From: Neocallimastix lanati (nom. inval.)
Lineage: Eukaryota > Neocallimastigomycota > Neocallimastigomycetes > Neocallimastigales > Neocallimastigaceae
NCBI GenBank assembly: GCA_016946835.1
Contig: JACVTC010000377.1
Coordinates: 1-35,345 of the forward strand
Direction: 5' to 3'
DNA: 35,345 bases
The notes beneath the pieces were generated by a model that made no database searches, was not told the origin of the DNA, and saw only the letters and a program-made list of their open reading frames with translations. The translations under genes and the position numbers were made by a program. Position 1 is the first letter of the stretch; every line of letters starts with the position of its first letter. Shown in pieces: positions 14,918-25,748 of this stretch.

Positions 14918-16230
14918 GGTTTATTAATCAAACCCTGTTCTTCCATTTCAGCCAATTGTTTAAATGTGTACGGACATTCTGAAGCTCTATGTCCCTCCAT
15001 TGTACAACGATAACAATTCACATGATAATTGTTGTCATCATTAAATTTATTATTATTTTTGGTTACTAAGGTATTAATGACATTGTTGTTTTCTGTTCTA
15101 CTATGATATTTTTTCCTATTTTGGTAGCTAAAAGATTGAGTCATATTATTAGTGTTAATTGTGTTACCATTAGTCATTTGATTGTTATATTCTTTATTAT
15201 TATTAGTCATCATATTATTATTTATATTTTTTAAATCAATATTATTTTGGTTATCTTCTCCTTCATTGAGTAATTGATTATTACTCATTTTGTTCGTATT
15301 ATTCATCATATTAAAATTCATATAATGATTGTTGATTTTGTTATTGTTCGAATACCTATCATAATTGATTTTATTATTATATCCATTTATTGAATTCCTT
15401 CTTGGCATTCTATTAACGTAATTATTACTGTTATTTGAATAATAATTCATATGATTTCTTAAATTTAACGCATGATTCGAATAATTTGGATTCCTAGAGT
15501 TATTATTGTTCCATGAGCTAGCTCTAAAATTCCAATTGTTTTCTCCAATAAAGGTATTATTTCCATCTTGATTCATTGGTAGTTGTCTTGAGTGAAGATT
15601 TTCGTAAAAAAGGTGATTCAATAATACATTATTATTAGTATGGTTTTGAGTAAACATGATGTTTGTTCCCATATTATTATTAATTTTGCTCCTTTGATTT
15701 GCATTGGATATTTCTTTTTCAGCTTCTTCAGCTACTTCAGCTATTTTAAATGCTTCATTTATTGTTTCACATTCCGCTATCATAACTCTTGAACAGGGAA
15801 ATACTCGAGAACTAATAGCATTTGTATAATCTTTGACCGAAATAAGTCTTCTATATTCCAAACTGAGTTTATTATATAATTTTTTATATTTGTAATTAAA
15901 CTTTTTTAACGATTCGTCTTCATTAATTTTTAAAGATTTAAGAACAGAACATTTATCATTCTCAGTTATATGTAAATGTTCTTCTATTGTATCTTGAATC
16001 TCCTTTAATGTAGGATATCTGATTGAGTCACCTCTTCCTTTTACTAATGAATTTAATGCGCCTTGAATATCTTCTTCCACGGCCTCTTTAGCCCATGTAA
16101 AAATGCGTCGAGGTTCCATTATATCATAAAGTTCCATCGTTTTGGAAAAATCTGTTATCCAACTTTCCACATCTTTACCATAATTGATTAACAATGGTAA
16201 GATTCTTTGCAATTTAGCTGCATCAAACAT
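14905..16230 (-). CDS. gag: Element A Gag
   Basis: 441 residues. The N-terminal part (about 1-180) is a retrotransposon Gag-like helical region related to element D Gag (shared pattern LK..KFN..Y..LY.KL..E.RR.ISV.DY). An Asn-rich low-complexity part follows (about 180-390), then a CCHC zinc knuckle CX2CX4HX4C (406-419) for RNA binding. The frame is intact. It would make the virus-like particle and package the RNA. It starts at the first ATG after a 158-nt leader that contains the tRNA-Lys primer site. Its stop follows the slippery heptamer by one codon. Pol is now separated from it by element B, so only free Gag can be made. Confidence 0.9.
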   Translation of the reverse strand: MFDAAKLQRILPLLINYGKDVESWITDFSKTMELYDIMEPRRIFTWAKEAVEEDIQGALNSLVKGRGDSIRYPTLKEIQDTIEEHLHITENDKCSVLKSLKINEDESLKKFNYKYKKLYNKLSLEYRRLISVKDYTNAISSRVFPCSRVMIAECETINEAFKIAEVAEEAEKEISNANQRSKINNNMGTNIMFTQNHTNNNVLLNHLFYENLHSRQLPMNQDGNNTFIGENNWNFRASSWNNNNSRNPNYSNHALNLRNHMNYYSNNSNNYVNRMPRRNSINGYNNKINYDRYSNNNKINNHYMNFNMMNNTNKMSNNQLLNEGEDNQNNIDLKNINNNMMTNNNKEYNNQMTNGNTINTNNMTQSFSYQNRKKYHSRTENNNVINTLVTKNNNKFNDDNNYHVNCYRCTMEGHRASECPYTFKQLAEMEEQGLINKPLNQ

Positions 16231-16364
16231 TTTAAGATTTTTGTAATTTTTAATGGTAATGATTATATAAAAAAAATTATAAAATTATGGTTTATTATTA
16301 AATAATTTATTTGTAATTATTATTTCCTTATTATTTTCATACTTCTTTATTAAATCTTGCTTTC

Positions 16365-16382
16365 CCCCCACGTTGGGCGCCA
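16365..16382 (-). other. Element A primer-binding site, tRNA-Lys
   Basis: The minus strand reads TGGCGCCCAACGTGGGGG, six nt after the 5' LTR end. The first 17 nt are complementary to the 3' end of tRNA-Lys(CUU), a primer used by many gypsy-type elements and retroviruses. This separates element A from the self-primed elements B, C and E. Confidence 0.88.
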
Positions 16383-16388
16383 AAATTT

Positions 16389-16917
16389 TGATACGTTATT
16401 TTATTAATCTTTATTATTAATATTTTAGTATCAATATTTTTGTGAGTTTGCAAGATAGTATAAAATAAAATAGTATATTCTAATATAGAAATATATAATT
16501 ACTACACACTTTATTTTAAAACAGAATTTTAAGAATTATTTTTGTCGTTTTATTTTATTTTATTTAATTTATTATGTCGTAATATAATTTTATAATAAAG
16601 TATTATAAAAAAATCTTATTAACTATTTATTTCTAACTTATTACTATATTATATTTTATAAATAAATATATTCCCCGAATATATTTATCTTAACTAATGT
16701 ATATCTATTTTCTCCAAAAAAAACCACCCTTTAAAAAATTTATAATAATTTTTCTTTTTATACTTTTAATTTACTATAATTTAAATCCTATTGGCTGTTA
16801 ATTAATTAAATAAATTTGAATAATTTTATATTATTATTTATTATTGTGATATAATTAATTATTATATTTTATTACAATTTTATTGACAATTTTCATTTTT
16901 ATTTAAATACTGTAGCA
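16389..16917 (-). repeat. Element A 5' LTR
   Basis: Second 529-bp LTR of element A, on the gag side. TG...CA ends. One substitution (near 16630) relative to 2272-2800. Confidence 0.93.
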
Positions 16918-16985
16918 GAGTTGGTACGATATATTTTAAATATTCGTATTTACAATAGTTTTGGGCGCTACACTGGGGAATTGTA
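16918..16985 (+). repeat. Relic G: end of an older LTR with a primer-site-like sequence
   Basis: After element A the sequence GAGTTGGTACGATAT leads to TTTACA, then about 7 nt, then TGGGCGCTACACTGGGGA (about 16962-16979). This has the layout of an LTR end plus a tRNA-type primer site, as in A and D. The part left of element A (CATTCTTTACCAGAG before 2271) would be the rest of the same LTR. No coding remnant follows. Confidence 0.4.
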
Positions 16986-17621
16986 TTAAATTATATATTC
17001 TAATAATAATATTAATTATTTTATTTAATTATTTAAAATTTTTATTTTAGGATATTTGTTTTGTAATATTTTATTTTTATTTTATTTTATTTTATTTTAT
17101 TTTATTTTATTTTATTTTATTTTATTTTTATCATATTAATTAACTATTAATAATTATAATTTAATTATAATATTCTACAATTAATTACTTAAACAACTAA
17201 TTTTATTAAAACTAATAACTAAACTACTATCTTAACTAATTAAAACATTTTTCTTATATTAAATCAACTATTACTAATTAACATATATCAATAATTTATA
17301 ACAAGTTTTTTTTTTTTTTTTTTTTTTTTAATAATATTTTTATATTTTTTTTTTTATAATTATTATCTCTATATTAAATCATAATTATTATATTTTATAT
17401 AAACATTAATATAAAAGTTTATATTATAATAATTAAATTTTATACTATAATAATGTTATTTTATATGATTTATAATTAATATAATTCATCATTTTTATAT
17501 AATTAATTTTATAATAATATATATTTTACAAACTTTATATAATTAATATAATTTAATAATAATTTTAAAGTATCATTATTTTTCTTTTCATCTTGTATCA
17601 GAGTTGATAAATAATAATAAT
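16986..17621. other. AT-rich spacer with TTTTA repeat
   Basis: No gene is seen. It contains a (TTTTA)n microsatellite at about 17080-17130, T runs at about 17306-17329, and TATCAGAGTTG near 17597, which again resembles the relic G/A junction. Element C begins at 17622. Confidence 0.6.
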
Positions 17622-18265
17622 TGTAACGGAGGTGCTTCTATTGTAAAGGCGGGATGAGATATAGAAACACAGAAAGGAGAAAACTCAATAGGTTTACACT
17701 ATCTATATAAATAATTCGTTTTATTAGAAATATTTTTTATTAATTATAAAATTTAAAATAATTATTAATATTAATCAACAAGGTAATATTTCGAATTACT
17801 TATACGTTAATTATTATTAATAAAAGCACGAAGAAAAATATTTTCATTCGTGAAGTTCGCACTATTTATACTTTTAACGGAAAAACAGTTTTAACATGTA
17901 AAAATAATTTTAAAGAAATATTTAGAAATATGTTTGTAATAATTAATAATGTAAAGTTTCTAGAATATAGATTTTAATTGATGAAAATGAATCTTATCAA
18001 AAAAGAATAAAATAATTTATATAATAAGAATTTCTAAATTCATTTCGGTTGAATTACGAACCGAAAGAATCTTTAACTTTCTATAATTTTATACAGAAAG
18101 AATATTCAAGAAGATATTATTAATAATTAATAAAATAATTAATAAAATAATTATTTATGAAAAATGGGTTGAGGTGTGAGTCGAACCCATGAAGTATTGG
18201 TCATGGTCAATGTAACTAACCATTGAACCAAAGTTCTAATTTTACTAACTGAAGATTTCGTTACA
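17622..18265 (-). repeat. Element C 3' LTR
   Basis: 644 bp, TGTAACGG to TTCGTTACA on the plus strand. It is complete, unlike the right copy. The copy of the start segment AATAAAAGCAC lies at 17819-17829. Confidence 0.92.
18178..18230 (-). promoter_or_regulatory. tRNA-like module in element C U3
   Basis: On the minus strand box A-like TGGTTCAATGG (18230-18220) and box B-like GGTTCGACTC (18187-18178) start 43 nt apart, exactly as in B. The D-arm-like stem is CAATG/CATTG here against CATAGTG/CACTATG in B: different bases, pairing kept. The box B region GGGTTCGACTCACACC is identical to B. The second copy lies at 23464-23516. Confidence 0.65.
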
Positions 18266-18296
18266 TGGTCCGCCTCCAGGATTCGGATACCAGACG
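18266..18296 (-). promoter_or_regulatory. Element C polypurine tract and conserved 14-nt box
   Basis: The minus strand reads CGTCTGGTATCCGA (18296-18283), then 17 nt including CTGGAGGCGGACCA, then the LTR. The box is the same as in B except for one base, and the distance to the LTR is identical. Confidence 0.75.
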
Positions 18297-18597
18297 AATC
18301 TAACAGTTAGGCATAACTTATACTAAAATTAAGCAAACTAAACTAAACTAAACTAAATTAAACTAAACTAAACTAAAATAAAATAAAATAAAAATAATAA
18401 TTAACCATTTTATAGTACGAACTTTTTTGAATAAAATTACATGATATTAATAAAGTTACATGAATATAATGTATAATAAGAATACATGAATATTAATAAT
18501 ATTTAATAATATAAAATAATATTTAGTAATATTGATATTAACAAATTAATATAAGTTTGATATTAATAAAGTAAAGATTCATTTTCAAGTTTTAATT
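18297..18597 (-). other. Element C 3' untranslated region
   Basis: AT-rich. It contains a degenerate AAACT/AAAAT pentanucleotide repeat (about 18334-18394). Nothing else recognised. Confidence 0.6.
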
Positions 18598-21042
18598 TTA
18601 GTTATTTTTGTTAAATTCTTTTAAGAGTTTAGGGCAATTTAAATTTTCTTCGGGTTCCCAAGATGCTTCAGATAAAGGATAGCCTTTCCATTTAATAAGA
18701 TATTGGGTTTTGCCATAATGTTTCCTTTTATCAAGAATTTTTTCAACTTCGTATTCTTCTTCATTGTCAATAATTATCGGTGGTGGTGGTTCTTTCTTTC
18801 GTCCAAAGTGATCTTCATAAAATGGTTCAAGTTCAGAAACATGTATTACAGGATGGATTCTGATTTCTTTTGGTAAGTCTAACTTATATGAAACGGGAGA
18901 AATTTTCTTAATGATTTTATATGGACCAAGTTTTCTGGGTTTAAGTTTTTTATTTCCATTATGAATTATAAGTGAACTATTAATCCACACTTTATCACCA
19001 GGTTTAAAATTTGGAGCTTCAATACGATGTTTGTTTGCAAATTCTTCTTGCTTTTTTCTTGCTTGTTGTAAATTTTCACTAAGTGTTTTAAATAATTCTG
19101 AAAGGTCTTTTGTAAATTCATCAGCTCTAGGAACATCTGTACTGTTTGGAATTGATGGTGAATATCTTGGATTATATCCATAGTTTGCATAAAAAGGTGA
19201 GTGCTTAATTGATTCTTGAATTGAATTATTATAACTGAATTCTGCTAGGAATAAAAAATTATACCAATCAGAACCTTTAAAGTTTGAATAACATCTTAAG
19301 TATTGTTCAATAACGGAGTTCACCCTCTCCGTTAAACCATTGGTTTGGTGATGGAAGGGAGAAGCAAGTTTTGTTGTAATATTGAAGGATTTACAAATAG
19401 CTGACCAAAATTTTGAAGTGAATTGAGTATCTTTATCGGAAAAAAAATCGGAGGGTGGTTTATGAATACGAAAGAGATCATTTAGGTCTTTCTTGGGAAC
19501 AAATAAAATAGAAGCGGCAGCTGGAGATTTAGATTTACTAATAAATTTTTTGTCTTCATTTTCTTTAATATATTTCTTCGGAGCTAGAGGTTCTTTTTCA
19601 GTTAAGGGGTAGATTGGGTCATAATGAAGTTTTTCATTTTGTTTGAGTTTAATCTCGCTATCAAAAGGACAATAAGGAGGTGATTCATTAGTGTATATTT
19701 TACTGAAAGTGTCTATAAAGGGAAGTAATTTTTTTGGTAATGATTTGCTTATTTTATTATTGATTTCTTCATTTTCATTTTTATCATTTTGTTTAGTAGT
19801 ATTTAAAGGAACATAAGAAGTAAAGGAGTTAGGGATGATTAAACAATTTTCAATGCAATAATTGGAATTAAATCTTAAGACTTTATTTTTGAAGTCAATG
19901 TCGGGATTGTGAGTAGAAATCCATTCGAAACCTAAAATAGCACAATAAGAAGGAAGGTCAACCACATAGAATTGAGTCTTACATTTATGGTTATTATAAG
20001 TGATAGAAATAGGAAGAGTTTTTCCAAGAATAGTTTGCTTTCCACCGATGCCAGATACCTTAGGGAAATTAGTTTTGGTTGAATACGGGATATTATTTTC
20101 TTTAACATAGTAGATATCCATTAAATTAATTTGAGAACCAGTATCGAGTAGAATTTTAGCGGTAGAATTTGTATTATCAATACTTAAAGAAAATTCGTAA
20201 ATAGGACGATTTGAGTCAGAAACTCTAGGTCTAGAAATAGGTTTTGATTCGGGATTAGAAACATAAGTGCTACTTGATGAAGGTTTATTTTTATTTTTAT
20301 ATTTATTTTTAAGTGGACAATTGTCGAGAGAATGTTCAGAGGATCCACAATACAAACAAAGATTTTCTCTTCTTCTTCTTTCTTTTTCTTCTTGAGATAG
20401 AGGTCCATGAGGTTTGGATTTAAATTGCTTTTGGAAAAAGAATGATTTTTTGCCCTTTTTATTTTTATTATTATTACTATTATTTGAATTTTGACCTTGA
20501 AGATTGGAAAATTGTCTATGAGTAGAAATACGATTATCGATTCTAGATGCAATTGTTTGCATAGCAAAGAGGGTTTGAGGTCCAGGAAACATTTCTAAAA
20601 TTCTAGTAGCAATATGGTCATGTAGGCCGGCAAGAAAGGCGTCCATCTTGGCTTCTTCATTCCAAGAAGATTCATCGGCGTATTTATTAAATTCTAAAAT
20701 ATAATTTCTGACTTCACCAATTCGTTTTTGTTTGATTGTTCTTAATTTCTGGTTGGCAATAAAGGTAGAATCATAACTTCCAAATATTGATTTTAGTCTT
20801 GCAATGAATTGATTATAATTAAGGAGACAAGGATCTTGGTTTTCAATGAGAGTAGCAACCCAATTCATGGCGTTTCCATACAAACGAGAAATGATATAGA
20901 TTACTTTAGCTTCATCGTTTGCAAATCTTTCTGGTTGAATCATAAAAATAAGTTCCATTTTAGCTAGAAATCCTTTAAAGAATCGACGATCACCAGCAAA
21001 ACCGTCCTTAAAAGTAGGATTTTCTTGATAATAGTTGTCCAT
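18598..21042 (-). CDS. Element C deleted polyprotein: Gag, protease, integrase C-terminal half, chromodomain
   Basis: 814 residues, one uninterrupted frame. Gag-like region (about 10-175, very close to B, e.g. [16 protein letters not shown]), CCHC (229-242), protease (LDTGS, D300). The protein then runs into the first RT motif (ILFVPKK, to about 518) and jumps within a few residues to the middle of integrase (FRIH, about 524). Compared with B, about 585 codons are missing: nearly all of RT, all of RNase H, the zinc site and the first catalytic Asp of integrase. The second Asp (D536) and Glu (E572), 35 apart, the GPY module (about 706) and the chromodomain (763-812) remain. The deletion keeps the frame, so the integrase tail and chromodomain are still fused to Gag and protease. 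It cannot reverse-transcribe or integrate alone. It may be just a recent deletion derivative, or a Gag-type passenger element using proteins of B. Confidence 0.93.
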   Translation of the reverse strand: MDNYYQENPTFKDGFAGDRRFFKGFLAKMELIFMIQPERFANDEAKVIYIISRLYGNAMNWVATLIENQDPCLLNYNQFIARLKSIFGSYDSTFIANQKLRTIKQKRIGEVRNYILEFNKYADESSWNEEAKMDAFLAGLHDHIATRILEMFPGPQTLFAMQTIASRIDNRISTHRQFSNLQGQNSNNSNNNKNKKGKKSFFFQKQFKSKPHGPLSQEEKERRRRENLCLYCGSSEHSLDNCPLKNKYKNKNKPSSSSTYVSNPESKPISRPRVSDSNRPIYEFSLSIDNTNSTAKILLDTGSQINLMDIYYVKENNIPYSTKTNFPKVSGIGGKQTILGKTLPISITYNNHKCKTQFYVVDLPSYCAILGFEWISTHNPDIDFKNKVLRFNSNYCIENCLIIPNSFTSYVPLNTTKQNDKNENEEINNKISKSLPKKLLPFIDTFSKIYTNESPPYCPFDSEIKLKQNEKLHYDPIYPLTEKEPLAPKKYIKENEDKKFISKSKSPAAASILFVPKKDLNDLFRIHKPPSDFFSDKDTQFTSKFWSAICKSFNITTKLASPFHHQTNGLTERVNSVIEQYLRCYSNFKGSDWYNFLFLAEFSYNNSIQESIKHSPFYANYGYNPRYSPSIPNSTDVPRADEFTKDLSELFKTLSENLQQARKKQEEFANKHRIEAPNFKPGDKVWINSSLIIHNGNKKLKPRKLGPYKIIKKISPVSYKLDLPKEIRIHPVIHVSELEPFYEDHFGRKKEPPPPIIIDNEEEYEVEKILDKRKHYGKTQYLIKWKGYPLSEASWEPEENLNCPKLLKEFNKNN

Positions 21043-22083
21043 ATTAAAATAAATAAGGTAAAGTAGAATAAGTTTTCAAAGGTAAAGAATAGGCGGTAGA
21101 ATCCAGAAGTTCCCAAAGTGGTAGTAGAGATTCCAATAATCCAAAAGGTAGATAGGTAGTAGAGATTCCAAAAGTTCAAAAGTTGTTTATTGGTAGGTTT
21201 CCAAGGTTAATGGATAAGAACACAAAATTTTAATAACACTTAATAATATTTTATAATTGAATATTTCTATTTTATAATTATTTATCAAAAATTACTGAAA
21301 TATAACTAGATTATATAGTATTGGACCAACTAAATATATAATCTATCAAAGTTTTATACGATAAGTTCCTTTAGCCTTTTAGTGATAACGCAGATAAAAT
21401 CGATTGTTAATGTCTTATAGACAAAAGGAAGTAATGTTGTTAGATTCTTTATTATGTCTAACTTATTGTTAGCTGAAAAGAATAAAACAAATTATTTTCC
21501 CCTATATCAATAGTATCTGAACACTAAAATGTTACGAAAACAGAGACCAACTTCTGTCGCTTTGGAAGTCGTATAAACCTTATATTTATATTTTAATCTT
21601 TGTTTTCTAAATTATAAAATTATAATATTAATTATAAAATTATTGATTGATAAAATAGAATAGTACTATTGACTCACAACTATAGAAAAAACCGTCAGTA
21701 CTATTATAACTAGTGCCGCGAGTAAGCACGAAATAAAATTTTAAAATACTATATAATTTTAATCTTACGCCTTCGGTGACGTAAGCTCCTTATTCGCCAG
21801 AGTTGTTGCAAACCTAGAACCGTTTTCCTTTATAATAGGCTACGGTGCTCTCTTATAGAGTTTTACCTAGTCTAGAACCAAATCTATTCGTCGAGTGCAA
21901 CACTAAAGAAGACAATTCTTCTAACTCTGTATATGAGCTCTATTCGCTCGTATAAACGCCTTTTTAAATAAATAAATAAAAAATAAAATTGAACGGGTTT
22001 TTCTTGCTATTATTGCAAGAAAGTAATTTATTAAAATAATTAAAAATAAAAATTATTATTATAATTATTAATATTATTATTAT

Positions 22084-22122
<39 letters not shown>

Positions 22123-22379
22123 CTAAGCTAATTTAAAGAATTATTATTTTTGTGATAAATTAAATGAAAAAAAATTTTTTTTTTTTTTTTTTTTTTTATT
22201 TATCTAGAACTAATTGATTTATTCACTAAATTAATCTAAAATATTTATCTAAAAATTAAAATTTTTTTTTTTACTAAATTAATTTAATATTATTTATCTA
22301 ATTATAAATTAATTTTGTTGGTAAATATTAGAATTAGTTTTAAATGGTTAAGGTAATACAAGATTAATTTAATATTATC

Positions 22380-22416
<37 letters not shown>

Positions 22417-22898
22417 GTTAAGGTAATGCAAGTTTTATCTTAATAGGGTAGTACAAATTTAATTTGAATTATTTGATCAGGTAGTACAAGAATTTTTGTT
22501 ATAAGAATTAATTTCAACAACCATAGGATTAGGATTATCCGGTAATATAATAGATTCAAAGGGTTGAATTATATAATAGTGAAGGTAACTTAGAACAGAC
22601 AAGGTGATAATTGGAATAGGAATCAATAGGCAGTAATTATTCGTCTGGGAAGAGATAAAATCCGAGATTAAAAGATATAGAAGTCCGGTATTAAAGAGAT
22701 AGTAGATAAGAAGATTTATTCAAAGATTATTAGACTAAGATAGAGAGAACCGGAAGAGTAGGTATTTGTTCTTTAATAGTAGAATAGTAAAAGTAGAAAC
22801 CCAACGATTGCCAAAAGATATTGAGAAGGTAGAATTCCTAAAAGTACGGTAGAATGTCTGAGAAATAGCGTAAAGGTATTGAGGGCTTGGATTAGCAG
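21043..22898 (-). other. Element C leader, long, with a possible inserted repeat
   Basis: 1.86 kb without a gene. Both ends (about 21060-21230 and 22500-22898) are purine-rich with short repeats (GGTAGTAGAGATTCC at about 21120 and 21155) that resemble the leader repeats of B. The middle (about 21230-22490) is different: it has GC-richer patches, the hairpin CTTACG/CGTAAG (21764-21785) with a CTTCGG top, and the motif at 21927-21949 shared with 162-184, then long T runs. It may be a separate inserted repeat or a solo LTR. Boundaries are not defined. Confidence 0.5.
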
Positions 22899-22909
22899 GT
22901 GCTTTTATT
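22899..22909 (-). other. Element C primer-binding site (self-priming type)
   Basis: On the minus strand AATAAAAGCAC at the end of the 5' LTR is exactly complementary over 11 nt to GTGCTTTTATT inside the LTR (23116-23106). Compared with B one base pair has changed on both sides (A-T to G-C), which is strong support for pairing. Confidence 0.78.
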
Positions 22910-23536
22910 GTAACGGAGGTGCTTCTATTGTAAAGGCGGGATGAGATATAGAAACACAGAAAGGAGAAAACTCAATAGGTTTACACTATCTGTATAAATA
23001 ATTCGTTTTATTAGAAATATTTTTTATTAATTATAAAATTTAAAATAATTATTAATATTAATCAACAAGGTAATATTTCGAATTACTTATACGTTAATTA
23101 TTATTAATAAAAGCACAAAGAAAAATATTTTCATTCGTGAAGTTCGCACTATTTATACTTTTAACGGAAAAACAGTTTTAACATGTAAAAATAATTTTAA
23201 AGAAATATTTAGAAATATGTTTGTAATAATTAATAATGTAAAGTTTCTAGAATATAGATTTTAATTGATGAAAATGAATCTTATCAAAAAAGAATAAAAT
23301 AATTTATATAATAAGAATTTCTAAATTCATTTCGGTTGAATTACGAACCGAAAGAATCTTTAACTTTCTATAATTTTATACAGAAAGAATATTAAGAAGA
23401 TATTATTAATAATTAATAAAATAATTAATAAAATAATTATTTATGCAAAATGGGTTGAGGTGTGAGTCGAACCCATGAAGTATTGGTCATGGTCAATGTA
23501 ACTAACCATCGAACCAAAGTTCTAATTTTACTAACA
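22909..23536 (-). repeat. Element C 5' LTR, truncated
   Basis: It matches 17622-18249 and stops after TACTAAC where element D starts; the last 16 nt (GAAGATTTCG... to GTTACA) are absent. They are not found on the far side of D either. Confidence 0.9.
23106..23157 (-). promoter_or_regulatory. Element C promoter: TATA box and proposed transcript start
   Basis: On the minus strand TATAAATA (23157-23150) is followed 41 nt later by GTGCTTTTATT (23116-23106), the predicted 5' end of the transcript, because it pairs with the primer site. Confidence 0.6.
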
Positions 23537-24324
23537 TTAATACAGAATGAACAAATAATACTAATTGTGCTAGAATAATATAAATTATTCTAACCTTATA
23601 GATTATTCTATTCTATATAATTGGAACTTTCCAATATTCTTCAAATATTACTAAATAGAAATCTTAAGTTAATAAATCACTAATTAACTTATAATTCCTT
23701 TTTGAATTATCGATCCGATTCCATTATAATGTATTAAAAATCTTTAGCCAAGAATATTGTCCTTGCCCACTTAATATATTAATATTATATTTCTTTTGTA
23801 CTATGTTATATTGAAAATAATCAAATCTATTTAATTAGTTATTAAAATTTTCGTTATCAATTTAAATTTATTTTTAATTACTAAATTTAACTAAACCACA
23901 ATAAAATATTCTGTATAATCTCTTTATTTTTATTTTATATATATTAGTATTAAACTATTATTAAATAATTAATAATTCAATAATATATAACTACTATTTA
24001 TAACAATAATATTATTAACTAAAATAATAATTCAATTTCAATTTAAATGTTTTATTTATAAAAATAATTAGTAATTAGTTTATTAAAAAAATAGTTAGGC
24101 TTTACAAATTTTAATTTGATAAAAAAATATAAATACATGTAATTTTAGTGAAATAAAATATAATCAATAACTTTCTTTTTATTAAATAAATAATTATATT
24201 ATTATTTTTCTTTTATAAATTTAAATAAATAAATATTGATTTTAAAACAAATTATTTTTTTTATTGTAATTTTATTATTTGTGTTAATTATTATTATATT
24301 CCTAAAATTATATGAACCATACCA
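23537..24324 (+). repeat. Element D 5' LTR
   Basis: 788 bp from TTAATACAG to CATACCA. The left end lacks the usual TG. The shared sequence with the 3' copy begins at this base (preceded by A on the left, C on the right), so the end is TTAATAC or TAATAC. Confidence 0.9.
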
Positions 24325-24332
24325 TGAAAAAT

Positions 24333-24350
24333 TGGTGGAGATATCGGGGA
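24333..24350 (+). other. Element D primer-binding site, tRNA type
   Basis: Eight nt after the LTR lies TGGTGGAGATATCGGGGA. Its complement ends in CCA and can be divided into a discriminator A, a 7-nt acceptor strand and a CCCGA T-stem strand, as expected of a tRNA 3' end. The tRNA is not identified; it should begin GGAGATA. Confidence 0.6.
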
Positions 24351-24830
24351 ATATAATAATAAATTAATACATTGGGGATAAAATTATAATATTAATAAAT
24401 AATTTTTCTAATAAAACAAATATTTTTTTAAAAAAGAAAACAATTTTTATATTTTAACTAATTATTATTAATTGTTAAAAATATTAATTAATATTAAATT
24501 AAACTAATATTCGTGCATAGATTTCCGGGTTAAGTTTATCCTACATAGTAATTGGGCTAGTAGGCTCTGGACTGCTATTTTTTATATTGAAAATAGTAAC
24601 CGTGGCACACGCGTGGCATGACACCTTTCAAGAGGTAAGCTGCACGTCAGACAGTGTGTACTATCAGATTGCACGACTATTATAATTTAATAAGTGATTA
24701 ATAATAATAAATAATTAATAATTTTATTAGTTAAAAGATTTATTTTTTTTTAATTTTTTATTTTTACTTTTTTATAACAATTTATACATTACAAGGTTTA
24801 GCATTCTATAGATACAATAAATTTTATTTT
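24351..24830 (+). other. Element D leader with a GC-richer patch
   Basis: About 24508-24685 is much richer in G and C than its surroundings and includes the small stem CTATTTT/AAAATAG (about 24577-24599) and the repeat-like GTGGCACACGCGTGGCATG. Such a patch in a retroelement leader could be a packaging or dimerisation signal. No frame is present. Confidence 0.5.
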
Positions 24831-25748
24831 ATGAGAACATCCAGTACTTCCAGTACTCCAACAGAGAGTACTCCAGAAAGTAAGCTTAGCTTCAGAGAAT
24901 TAAAGAAAGAATTAAAAGATTTTGAAAAGCTTACTAAACAAAACCTTGACATCAATTCCTGGGCAAATGAGTTAAAGGCATGGATAAAATACCAACATAT
25001 CAAGGATCCTGAAACTATTTTTACTGCTTGTATATTAACGGCTTCTGGAGAACCAAGAGAAATTATCCAAGAACTAGAAGATGGAAATGATCTTACTGAA
25101 GATGAAGATTCTGATTTCGATAGCGATAGTGAAGGAGAAGATGATGAAGAAAATGAATCTACTAACACCTACCCAAGCCTTGATGAAATAATAAATCATC
25201 TGAAGACTTTTTATGGACTTAAAGAAGATCAAACCAACTTGTTGCGAGAATTGCGTTCCATGAAAATAAAGAAGAACGAGAAAGTTAAAGATTTTAATGT
25301 CCGTTATAGATCTTTGTACCATAAATTGGATAAAAAGAGAAGAAGAAAAATTAGTGTTTTAGATTATGCAGATTCCTTAACCAATAATCCTGACGCATGG
25401 AGAAAGGTTATGCTTAAAGACCATATTTCTATTACCAAAGCGTTCGCTATAGCCGAAAAAGTTGATCGTTTATCTATTAAAAATAGTACTGAATATTATG
25501 ATAAGACTCATTACAATCTCCTTAACTCTAAAAGTAATTTTAATAAGAACATTTCAAATGATTTTAACAAACCAAAAACCCACAAAAATGTATCTATAGA
25601 AAATATCACTAACAAGATGAAAGAAATGAAAATTAGTACTTGCTGGTTTTGTAGCAATGAAGGACATACCAAACGAAACTGTCCTAAATTAAATTCTATA
25701 TTGGAAAATAACCGCAGGAAGTTTTATGAAAATCATTTAAACCACTAA
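24831..25748 (+). CDS. gag: Element D Gag
   Basis: 305 residues from the first ATG of the leader frame. Helical Gag-like N-terminal part, an acidic Glu/Asp/Ser stretch (about 83-108), a conserved region with LRSMKI...FNVRYRSLYHKL that aligns with element A Gag, and a C-terminal CCHC knuckle CX2CX4HX4C (271-284). The stop is one codon after the slippery heptamer, so pol is made by -1 frameshifting. It forms the particle and binds the RNA in the cytoplasm. Frame intact. Confidence 0.93.
   Translation: MRTSSTSSTPTESTPESKLSFRELKKELKDFEKLTKQNLDINSWANELKAWIKYQHIKDPETIFTACILTASGEPREIIQELEDGNDLTEDEDSDFDSDSEGEDDEENESTNTYPSLDEIINHLKTFYGLKEDQTNLLRELRSMKIKKNEKVKDFNVRYRSLYHKLDKKRRRKISVLDYADSLTNNPDAWRKVMLKDHISITKAFAIAEKVDRLSIKNSTEYYDKTHYNLLNSKSNFNKNISNDFNKPKTHKNVSIENITNKMKEMKISTCWFCSNEGHTKRNCPKLNSILENNRRKFYENHLNH

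Larger units (their letters stand above)
17622..23536 (-). mobile_element. Element C: internally deleted chromovirus related to B
   Basis: Two LTRs (644 bp left; right copy cut short) flank one 814-codon frame on the minus strand. The LTR ends (TGTAACGG, TTCGTTACA), TATA region, tRNA-like module, self-priming site and 3' box all correspond to B. RT, RNase H and the first half of integrase are missing. The right LTR lacks its last 16 bases because element D begins there. LTRs differ by about four substitutions and one indel, more than B or D. It is non-autonomous; B is a plausible helper. Confidence 0.9.

Noticed and set aside
20184-20567. Second frame within element C gag
   Set aside because: Overlaps the CCHC and linker region of the real frame and has no motif.
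24635-24792. Leader intron in element D
   Set aside because: A GTAAGC and several AGs exist, but no branch site could be fixed and transcripts are not available.
24824-25168. Ser-rich minus-strand frame opposite element D gag
   Set aside because: Antisense of the acidic Glu/Asp/Ser stretch; no independent support.
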